Shown here one piece after another: positions 57,172 through 64,000 of a DNA stretch of 64,000 bases. The stretch comes from Carpediemonas membranifera (Eukaryota > Fornicata). The stretch lies in assembly GCA_019828565.1 (NCBI GenBank), contig JAHDYR010000021.1, positions 124,001 to 188,000 of the forward strand, written 5' to 3'. A program made the position numbers and the translations under genes. Below the pieces are notes generated by a model. It was not told the DNA's origin. It made no database searches and saw nothing but the letters and a program-made list of their open reading frames with translations. Numbering within the stretch: the first letter of the stretch is position 1; every line of letters starts with the position of its first letter.

Positions 57172-57518
57172 CGCTTTGGGGCACTGATGGTGAGCTTTGA
57201 AGCCGTTTTCACATTTTTTATTTTATTCAAGCAAAACGCGCGTCCACGCAACGGTAACCAAGGCGGGGAGGGGGGGGTATGTGCGCTTAGATCGGGGGAG
57301 CGGGCTGAGGGGTGGTTTTTAGGAGAGTCTGTTGGACAGCAACTTATCCTGCACCGCCTTTGTCCAGTTTTTCCTGAAATAATGAAGCACCGCAATAGAG
57401 TCAACCACGCGTGGTAATTCCGTTGGTCATGCCGTCCAGTGGTGCTACCAGCCTCTCCCGTCCCTGCCTGAACCATGCTGGTTGGGTGCTTTGACCAGCG
57501 TTGAAACAGGGCACTCAA
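57172..57518. promoter_or_regulatory. Divergent region between RPB6 and the phospholipase B-like gene
   Basis: About 350 bp between divergent genes. A 116-codon minus frame spans it, but its composition (Ser/Pro/Arg) and lack of motif make it doubtful. A short plausible minus exon reading FRKNWTKAVQDKLL before a stop lies at about 57326-57400 with a possible acceptor TTATTTCAG. I cannot place the rest of such a gene. Confidence 0.3.
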
Positions 57519-59190
57519 ATGACGAACGGAACACTACGCATGCCGTTGTTCCTTCTTCTCGCTCTATTCGCTGTGGTAAGCGCGGAAGTAGTCCCTGGCT
57601 CTGTTATCATGCAGAGTGGATCCCTTGTATTCCAGAACAAGGAAGACGCGAAGGCTATTGCTTCCGGTACGTTAATACCACTCAGTTTCTCACACAGGCA
57701 ACTTTGAAGATGTTATGAACAGCACAGGATGGTCCTACCTCCACGTCACTACGAACGGCGATTACAAGGATGGCTACCAAGCCATCTCTGCAGGCTACCT
57801 CGAGGGCTATCTCACCGCTGACCTTCTCGAGGCGCAGTGGCACAACTACCACGACCACTTCGTCTCGTACTTCACTGACAACCAGGTTCCCGACGCTGTG
57901 ATCACATTTTTCACAGACCACTACTCCTACATGGTTCAGCAGACCCAGATGAAGGCGTACAGCGACGACTACTGGTACCAGGTCATGCTCAGACTCAAGG
58001 AGCTGCAGGGTATGACCGACGGCTACAATGCCGCGGGCAAGAAGACGCAGCTTTCCGTCATCGACATGCTCATGATGACTTCCGAGGGTGACTGCTACGA
58101 GATCGTCCCCGCGGTCATGCAGGCCGCTGAGAAGGACACGCGCCTGTCCATCCCCGACTTCCAGGCCTTCGACATCGAGGCCGAGCGCCACTTCCACTTC
58201 CGGACGCACTGCAGCGCCCTGATCAAGCTCTCGGGGAACGAGGTCGCCGCAGGCCACACTACATGGACCCAGATGAGTGAGATGGTTCGCGTTTACAAGT
58301 CTTTTGAGTACAACTTCTCGACAGGCAAGGCAAAGTACTCGTTCTCCTCCAAGCCCGGCATGCTGTTCAGCAAGGACGACTACTACACCGTCGAGACCCC
58401 CGCTGGCCACAAGATGGTGGTGATGGAGACCACCAACAGCATCATGAACACGACGCTGTACCAGTTCGTCAAGCCGCAGACGCTGCTGACCTGGATGAGA
58501 GTGCCGCTCGCCATCAGGATGGCCGCGACGCCCCAGCAGTGGTTCGAGGTGTTCGAGAAGGAGAACAGCGGCACGTACTGCAACCAGTGGATGGTGTTGG
58601 ACACGAAGATGATCAACGCCGACGGGACCATGCAACCCGGGTCCTTCTTTGTCGGCGAGCAGATCCCAGGATACGTCCACTACGCTGATATGACGGCCGT
58701 GCTCAACGAGCAGGGCTACTGGCCGTCCTACAACATCCCGTACTTCAAGGACATCTACACCGTCAGTGGCTACCCCAACGCCGTCGCAAAGAAGGGCGAC
58801 GGCTACTCGTACACCAAGTGCCCCCGCGCCCGCCTCTTCGCCGAGCACCAGGCGACTGCCACTGGTGCCCAGGGCGTCTTCGACCTCCTCCGCTACAACG
58901 ACCCCACCGACCCCGTCCAGAACGGGTCCCCAGCCGCAGCCATCGCCTCTAGATACGACCTGCTGCCCCCTACTGACCCCCTGCACGCGGCATTCGGTGC
59001 CATTGACGCGAAGACCACGGATTCTTCGCTGCTGAGGACCAAGAGCCTCGAGACGGCCTCGCTGATCCAGTCGGGCCCAACCCACAACAACGGCCGGCCG
59101 GCCTTCAGCTGGAGCGGGTATGTAGGGCAGACGTTCACACACCTGGGCATGCCCGACGCATGGAGCATGCCTCAGGTGCAGAGCAAGTAA
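57519..59190 (+). CDS. Phospholipase B-like lysosomal/secreted hydrolase, two exons
   Basis: Exon 1 57519-57666, 31-nt intron 57667-57697 (GTACGT to CTCACACAG), exon 2 57698-59190; 546 residues. The N-terminus MTNGTLRMPLFLLLALFAVV plus SAEV is a signal peptide. Family motifs: TGWSYLHVTTNG, GYLEGYLTADLL, and the autocatalytic Cys region RTHCSALIKLSGNEVAAGHT followed by TW. Later come NSIMNTTLYQFV, TWMRVPLAIRMA and SGTYCNQWMVLDTKM. PLBD proteins are N-terminal-nucleophile hydrolases that self-cleave in acidic compartments and remove fatty acyl groups from lipids. Length fits. Confidence 0.93.
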
Positions 59191-59578
59191 ATATTTTTTC
59201 TCAAACAAAGCCAGACATGTGGGTGTGCATAAGGGTGTGAAGGGTGTGTTAATAGCAAATCTATTTAAGCCAAAATCGCCTCTGATCGTGACGAAGGCCT
59301 ACCCAATCGCAGGAAAATCCATTGATTTGGGAGTGTTACCCACGACATTCAAAGTTGGCAACAGACAAGACAATCTCCAACTCCAGTTTCGTATGAATAG
59401 GTAAGGTCGGATTGATCATTTGGGCCAGAACTGGCGGAAGGTCTCGTTGGGCTCACAACTTAGACCAGAAGGTTGGCCAGAAAATCGAGATATATCGAGA
59501 TAAAATCGCCATAATTGGCGCCGTTGACCAACTTTGAAAGACTACACCACACAATTGAACCGGAATCGGCACCAAGAC
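59191..59578. other. AT-rich intergenic stretch
   Basis: About 390 bp, distinctly AT-richer than the genes. It has short irregular repeats of AAAATCG(CC) at 59271-59280, 59482-59488 and 59501-59508, plus tandem AGGGTGTG at 59229-59248. No gene seen. It separates a signal-peptide gene from one that looks bacterial in origin. Confidence 0.35.
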
Positions 59579-60196
59579 ATGGTTTTTGAACTAGTTCTTT
59601 ATGTCAATGGATTAGAAGCAGCTGTAAGCCTAATGGTGCGTGCTGGCTTCTTCACTGCCTCCCAAATCCGCGAACAGTTTGTCGACGTCGCCGACCAGCC
59701 CAGCGTCGGTCTAAACAAGGACACCATCGAGGAAGACATCAATAAGATCATCAGGGAGACGCTCTCAAAGCTTAAGGAGGAGTCTAAGTCGTGGCCTGAG
59801 GAGACAGACAACGACCGTCTCTCCCGAGCGTTCAAGAACTTGAATGCTGTCGGCATCAAGGCTGTCGAGTGCTTCGGCTACGAGAAATCTGATGGAAATG
59901 AACTATATCACAAGATCAAGAACAAGAAGCGTTTCCGAGGATATTGCTTTTACCACCGCCAAGACGTCATCACCGCCGTCAGAAATGGCGGCGTCGCCAT
60001 CAGATTCGACACAACCAAGCCAAAGACCATCGCCGAAGAGCAGGCCGAGATCGGCCGGCTGGTCCAGTCTGCCCTGGTGAACGTCGGGCTGGAGACGGAT
60101 TGGAACGGCACAGCTGGAAGAGTTATTTGGGTCAAACCGTTCGAATGGTGTAAGAGAGAGGCGCTGTCGATGGCTGCTGAGGAGGAGGTCGAATAA
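59579..60196 (+). CDS. DUF6891-like protein, probable bacterial transfer
   Basis: 205 residues from MVFELVLYVNG; the frame is open to 59534. The N-terminal helical part has AAVSLMVRAGFFTASQIREQ. The C-terminal half reads FGYEKSDGNELYHKI, RGYCFYHRQDVITAVRNGGV, AEIGRLVQSALVNVGLETDW and WNGTAGRVIW, and ends with a W-C-K-R cluster. This order (RGYCFYH.QD...A...G...F..., IG..V...L...GL...W.GT...I) is what I recall of DUF6891, known mainly in bacteria. Function unknown. AT-richer codons than neighbours (AAT, GAA, ATT common) support a later arrival. No intron seen. Confidence 0.6.
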   Translation: MVFELVLYVNGLEAAVSLMVRAGFFTASQIREQFVDVADQPSVGLNKDTIEEDINKIIRETLSKLKEESKSWPEETDNDRLSRAFKNLNAVGIKAVECFGYEKSDGNELYHKIKNKKRFRGYCFYHRQDVITAVRNGGVAIRFDTTKPKTIAEEQAEIGRLVQSALVNVGLETDWNGTAGRVIWVKPFEWCKREALSMAAEEEVE

Positions 60197-60327
60197 GTGG
60201 AGTGGTTCATAAACATAACAAAAGAGTGAAGACTTAAGATGAAGTATTGGTGAACGACGTGAACGTATCGATGGGCAATGCTGAGAGGCTGCACGGTTAT
60301 GACAATGGATGCATGGAGTCCCAAAGC

Positions 60328-61071
60328 TCAGTACTCCTTAGGCTTCTCGAACCCCATCCTGACACAAGCGGCCCACGATACGGTCTCATGGCAACCTGGG
60401 CACTCGAACTCGGTCGGGACCAGGCCGTCTGGCACATCCTTGAGTGCCCAAGCTGCCAGACACTCTGGGTGAGCTGGTATATAACATAGGGGGCATCCTA
60501 CAGTGTCCCCGGAGACAGCGCAGTCGCATATGGAGCACACAGCTCTGGTGCCGTCCTCAGCGATGTCCAGCGCACACGCGCTCTTGTCGAGGAAAATGCA
60601 CTTGTCCAGCGGCCCTGTAGTGACAGGCATGTGTTTCCCTAGGACTAACGGGATGTCCTCGGCCCACGGGTGTGGGTTCACCCAGTGCACAGCGAGCGGC
60701 ATGAGAGACCACGGTGGGGTCTGAAGCATGAGTTTTAGGACATTCATGGAGTAGGTGACGAGGTTGTGGCGGCCGAAGCTCTTGCCGCTGACGATATCCC
60801 GCAGGAGGACGGAGTCGGTGGGGTATGTCCAGTTCCATTCGAACTGGAGGCCGGCGATGTTGTTACTGAAGCCATGTACGAAGCATATGACTTGCCACGG
60901 CTTCTTTTTGCTGGTTCTACGAGCTCCGTTAGCGATTTGGCCGTTGTGCTGTCGAATACGGCGTTGCATGTTGACTGTGTAGCCGATGTACGCGTGATTG
61001 AGATACTTCTCGTTCAAGCAACCAAGGAGGTAGCATCCATGGAAGCCATCGGGCCCAGTGAACACATTCAT
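60328..61071 (-). CDS. SLX1: SLX1 structure-specific endonuclease subunit
   Basis: 247 residues. GIY-YIG nuclease domain (about 12-95): CYLLGCLNEKYLNHAYIGYT, RRIRQHNGQI, GFSNNIAGLQFEWNW with the catalytic Glu, and HNLVTYSMNVL. A C-terminal RING/PHD-type zinc domain follows (about 185-240): CSICDCAVSGDTVGCPLC, IPAHPECLAAW, FECPGCHETVSW. SLX1 with SLX4 cuts branched DNA such as Holliday junctions and flaps. The spacing of both domains is typical. Complete. Confidence 0.95.
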   Translation of the reverse strand: MNVFTGPDGFHGCYLLGCLNEKYLNHAYIGYTVNMQRRIRQHNGQIANGARRTSKKKPWQVICFVHGFSNNIAGLQFEWNWTYPTDSVLLRDIVSGKSFGRHNLVTYSMNVLKLMLQTPPWSLMPLAVHWVNPHPWAEDIPLVLGKHMPVTTGPLDKCIFLDKSACALDIAEDGTRAVCSICDCAVSGDTVGCPLCYIPAHPECLAAWALKDVPDGLVPTEFECPGCHETVSWAACVRMGFEKPKEY

Positions 61072-61537
61072 CCACGCTCTCGCGCACGCCAGCGTTATCC
61101 TGCGTTTTCGTCAGCTGAAGTCTGCTACAGACGATTGAGAGTTACTTTACTGCTTGCACTGTGCACTCAATGATACTTCATCAGCTTCCACTCGACTCCC
61201 ACGCCCCTGGCGTTGACCGCAGAATCAGTCACACTGTCAGTCTCAACAATCCATCCATCCATCTGCCGGTATCACTTCGGTTCCAGCACCGCAACATCTT
61301 GTGACTCACGAGATTCAGCTCCCAGGGTCAAGACAGAACAACGCTGACACTGATTTAGTATTCACTCCGAGAGGTCTCACATTCGGGCATTGGCATCAGA
61401 TGATGATAGTCGTCGCTGTCAGGCCGCTGCCGTGAAACCCCTCCCAGACAGAACCTGGGTTGACTCAACGACACGATTGAAATGGTCACGATGAGCAATG
61501 ATGTCTATAACATATGCTGTGTCGTCCGTTGCTACCC
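61072..61537. other. Gene-poor stretch
   Basis: About 465 bp with no frame that I can support. SLX1 promoter on one side and the CTF8 3' flank on the other. No RNA gene, repeat or exon with the local splice motif was recognised. Confidence 0.35.
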
Positions 61538-61957
61538 CTACACGCCAACGGGATTGAACGATGGTCGAACAGTAAACAGGGCGCGTCGCCGCACCACGGC
61601 GCTGATGGAGTATGACGTGTGGTGCTGGGCGCTGTTGTCCACCGCACCGACGATGGCCTGGGACTGCATGGTCTTGAGCCGCTCCTCGTCAGCGGAGATG
61701 GCCGCCTCGACGTCCCGCTGGCGCTTCATCACAAGGAACGGCTTTTGAAGCGTCTCCCACTTGCCAATAAGCCTGTGAAATCCTGAGATAAGCACGGGTT
61801 TGCCGTCCTCTTCAACAAGGTTGCCGATCTCGCGCCCTTGACGTTGTTCTGAGGACACATCGAAGTGCCCCTGGAACTCGAAAAGCACCCACTCATCGAT
61901 CGCTCCAGTACGGTTAAATATGGGAATTGGCTTCGTTATGTTCCTCGTGGTTCTCAT
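61538..61957 (-). CDS. CTF8: CTF8, alternative clamp-loader subunit
   Basis: 139 residues from MRTTRNITKPIPIF (61957); the frame continues into the Fanzor element, so the upstream part is not counted. EWVLFEFQGHFDVSSEQRQG, REIGNLVEEDGKPVLISGFH, KWETLQKPFLVMKR and the C-terminal SAVVRRRALFTVRPS match CTF8 (WVLIELQG..., IG.L......PVLIIG.H.L.GK...L.KPF.VL.K, V..K..F..RPKP). With CTF18 and DCC1 it loads PCNA for sister-chromatid cohesion. Element copy 2 lies about 33 bp upstream of the start codon. Confidence 0.88.
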   Translation of the reverse strand: MRTTRNITKPIPIFNRTGAIDEWVLFEFQGHFDVSSEQRQGREIGNLVEEDGKPVLISGFHRLIGKWETLQKPFLVMKRQRDVEAAISADEERLKTMQSQAIVGAVDNSAQHHTSYSISAVVRRRALFTVRPSFNPVGV

Positions 61958-61990
61958 GGTCGATATTGAAGCAATTTGGCGGACTGCGTC

Positions 61991-61995
61991 GCCTC
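61991..61995 (+). repeat. Target-site duplication GCCTC (copy 2)
   Basis: GCCTC at 61991-61995 precedes the element and recurs exactly at 63604-63608 after it. The sequence differs from that of copy 1 (GAGCT), which supports independent insertions with 5-bp stagger. Confidence 0.82.
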
Positions 61996-63603
61996 TGTTG
62001 CGCAGTATAAACACATTGTTCGAACCTCCAGACAGGGCCTGAAAGGAACGATCAAAGTGCCAAACTGCACAACATCATCCGTCCGTAGACGAATGTTGGC
62101 GGTTAGCCAATTGATGATGCTGGAATGATGTTGGAAGGCGCGGGATCGATGTGCGACTGAACGGAGAGCCACTGAGCTCATCTTCCGTGGCAAGAGAACG
62201 CCACAGGATGTCTCTGCAGCACTCTTGTCCCGATGATCAACATTCAGAGCATCAGGAACTGTTGCGCGCCACTGAGCACCACGGCACTGTGGATTTTCGC
62301 AGAGCATCACACGATGTGGGTGAACGTGCTGGTCATCACGCGGACGAACTCGCTTGTAGGGGGCGTGGCAGTGAGGGCAGACGACGGTGGTGCGATCCTC
62401 GTTAACCATGTTAAGATCGACGACAATGTTATACCCCTTGAGAAGGGAACTATCTCTCTCGCGAACTTTCGATATGGCGCGCAAGGAATGAACATACCAG
62501 CAGGCGTGGTGAATCCCGAGCTCCCGTAGAAGACTTTCAGGCGAATGGGGGTGGCGATGGGATGGTGGCGACCGAACTCCCGAGCCAACTGTTGGCCGCA
62601 GCGGGCGAAGTGCTTCTGGCGAAGGATGTGGTTCGCAAAGCGCACTAGGCGGAAAGACTTACGCATTCCAGCCTCGAAAATGTCGTTCGCGTTGTCCAGC
62701 ACAAACCTCATAGAGTTGTTGATACTCACTAGTCTTGTACTCTTGAACGACGCGGCCGTCATATCAAAGCCGAAACTTGGCGTCTTAGTGTATCCGCACT
62801 TTGGAAGGACGCCGGAGCTGGTGGTGCCATCGGGGTGCCTGATGTAATACCCTCCGATGGACCTCGCGCCCGGGTCGAACCCCATGAGGTGGGCATCAGG
62901 ATCCGGCGCGGGCGGAGCATCGGCATTATTGGTCCCGAGTCGGGGGCGCTCTTTCTCCCGCCATTTCGCTCGCTTTCGAACAGGCATGCTCGCATCATGT
63001 TGTGGCCGATAGTGGCCGAAGCCTCTCTAATCGTCACCGCCACACAGACCCCATCGGTGCTCAGGCTGAGCAGACGGCCCATTGACCTGGGGTTGTTCTG
63101 GTATGGGTCCTCCTGCTCTTCTGTCAACGGTTTGGTGGCGTGTGGGAGTGTGGGATTAATTCCCACACGATGACAGAAGTTCTCGTTCAGTTGGCCCATC
63201 GTTTCACCGTAGGCCATGAAGCCCGGTCGGACGGGGGCCATGGGCACGATCGGCACGAGGCGAGGCTGGCGGAGCGACATCGAGTACTCCCCGTTGAAGT
63301 GGCTGATGAGGCCACTCAACGTCTCCACTCCGTCTGCAATTGCCCAGACGCACACATGTAGAGCCGACGATGAACACCATTACCAGCATATACAAGTGTA
63401 GAAGTGAATTTAATGTGGAATAGAAGACAATGAGACGACGTGTGAGCGATTGTGAAGTTTGCAGCTGTGCTGACGTCCACGAAGAAGACGCTTTGTGGAA
63501 GCCCTGGAGAAGACGATCTCCCTACCGACTTAAGACGTGAGTAGGAGGGAGACAGGGCAGTGTTGCGCAGTATAAACACATTGTTTGACCCTTCAATTGC
63601 ACA
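61996..63603 (-). mobile_element. Fanzor-bearing transposable element, copy 2 (frameshifted)
   Basis: 1608 bp, reverse orientation to copy 1 and nearly identical, including both terminal blocks (61996-62034 and 63561-63603). The left end differs by few bases (TGTGCAATTG against TGTGCTATTG). It sits between CTF8 and a proteasome gene. Boundaries are fixed by the exact GCCTC duplication. The nuclease frame is broken three times. Confidence 0.88.
62080..63286 (-). pseudogene. Fanzor-like nuclease, copy 2, three frameshifts
   Basis: Same gene as 2289-3497. Against copy 1 it lacks one G near 63030 (GATTAGAGAGG for GATTAGGAGAGG), one C near 62446 (GTTCCCTTC for GTTCCCCTTC) and one A near 62209 (GCAGAGACATCC for GCAGAGAACATCC). 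The last destroys the RuvC-III motif HRDKSAAENI after SAAE. RuvC-I FDPGARSIGG and the zinc finger CPHC...CENPQC remain readable in separate frames. Few substitutions otherwise, so inactivation is recent or the indels are consensus errors; the first two are in G/C runs, the third is not. Confidence 0.82.
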
Positions 63604-63608
63604 GCCTC

Positions 63609-63801
63609 GAGTTGCTAAAACTGCGAAATCCTGCTCACTCGCGGCGTGCTCCAAAGCGCAACCTCTGGGAGCTAACCGTCCACGTCCAGACAGGCTGATG
63701 CCCGAGTCTTGCAGGTCTGACCAGCCCTACTGACAACCGCACCTGAAGCAACTGCAATCCAAAGAGGGCAAGGGCTGAAACTTGCATTTACACGAAACAG
63801 C
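63609..63801. other. Intergenic
   Basis: About 190 bp between the element and the proteasome gene stop. No feature recognised. Confidence 0.35.
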
Positions 63802-64000
63802 TTACACCCCTTCCATCTCCTCCGTGCCGACCATGCGGGGCACAGCGTTCTCCCCGCTCACAACCATGACCTCGAGGTCGCCGACGACAACCTCGTTGCC
63901 AATAGCGTCGCGCATGGCAGCAACGGCGAGCTTGATGGCACCGTTCAGTGAGAGGTCGGCGGGCTCAGTGGCATCCTCGCCGAGGGACTTCTCGAGGAAC
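63802..64000 (-). CDS. 20S proteasome alpha subunit, C-terminal part
   Basis: About 65 residues up to the TAA at 63802-63804; the gene runs off the window. FLEKSLGEDATEPADLSLNG, AIKLAVAAMRDAIGN and VVVGDLEVMVV match the C-terminal helix-strand region of alpha-type subunits (FLEKRY...L...AI..A...L.......DNIEV), nearest to alpha-2 by the FLEK motif. Alpha rings gate substrate entry into the proteasome core. Subunit identity is tentative because only the end is seen. Confidence 0.72.
   Translation of the reverse strand, partial: FLEKSLGEDATEPADLSLNGAIKLAVAAMRDAIGNEVVVGDLEVMVVSGENAVPRMVGTEEMEGV

Noticed and set aside
57168-57518. 116-codon minus frame upstream of RPB6
   Set aside because: Starts from a non-ATG codon region, low-complexity composition, overlaps two divergent promoters.
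1-64000. tRNA, rRNA, CRISPR array, bacterial operon signals
   Set aside because: Scanned by eye for cloverleaf T-arm patterns, rRNA cores and regular short repeats and found none. GGTTCGA in the Fanzor terminal repeat looks like a T-loop but has no matching stem.

Overview
The window is protist nuclear DNA. Spliceosomal introns, tubulin, a TFIIIC subunit, HOPS/CORVET, SNARE, prefoldin and proteasome genes exclude a prokaryote. An ornithine carbamoyltransferase-carbamate kinase fusion (arginine deihydrolase pathway), ADP-forming acetyl-CoA synthetase genes and introns whose branch-point-like motif abuts the acceptor, as in Giardia and Trichomonas, point to a free-living anaerobic metamonad flagellate. 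My best guess is a Carpediemonas-like fornicate; this is inference, not a database match.

Genes are dense, on both strands, mostly minus, with gaps often below 150 bp. At least 13 introns of 28-82 nt (mostly about 30) can be placed from reading frame and protein homology. They uncover genes missed by simple ORF calling: a three-exon TOM7, RPB6, prefoldin 2, a PBDC1-like protein, a four-exon WD-repeat gene, and the first exons of inositol-phosphate synthase, a FAM184-like protein and a phospholipase B-like protein.

Layout: 1-3.6 kb holds a partial gene, a possible serine palmitoyltransferase small subunit, a coiled-coil gene and Fanzor element copy 1. 4-16 kb carries a homeodomain protein, a TFIIIC TPR subunit, the OTC-CK fusion, a beta-propeller protein, a TPX2-like protein, beta-tubulin and a WD gene. 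16-31 kb carries an SPFH protein, a DDX52/Rok1 helicase, a short Rpn5-like PCI protein, a USP30-like protease, UTP7, RBM34/Nop12, a striated-fibre-like coiled coil, a membrane protein, RPAP3, a decayed third Fanzor, an ARF-family GTPase and an SMP protein. 31.9-37.9 kb is a 6-kb palindrome with two divergent acetyl-CoA synthetase genes. 38-64 kb carries WD40, PBDC1, FAM184-like, inositol-phosphate synthase, TOM7, longin R-SNARE, SERF, VPS11, ALG1, prefoldin 2, acyl-CoA synthetase, RPB6, phospholipase B-like, DUF6891-like, SLX1, CTF8, Fanzor element copy 2 and the end of a proteasome alpha subunit.

The most unusual system is the Fanzor (eukaryotic TnpB/IscB-type RNA-guided nuclease) family. 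Two near-identical 1.6-kb elements have exact 5-bp target-site duplications, about 40-bp direct terminal repeats ending TG...CA, and sit just 5' of host start codons. Copy 1 is intact, copy 2 is frameshifted, and a divergent third copy has an in-frame stop and a lost catalytic Asp.

Functional themes: energy metabolism (OTC-CK, ACS), organelle import and lipid traffic (TOM7, SMP), endolysosomal traffic (VPS11, SNARE, ARF), ribosome biogenesis (DDX52, UTP7, RBM34), proteostasis (prefoldin, Rpn5-like, proteasome alpha, RPAP3) and genome maintenance (SLX1, CTF8). Several reading-frame breaks are single-base changes in G or C runs, so residual assembly error must be kept in mind.
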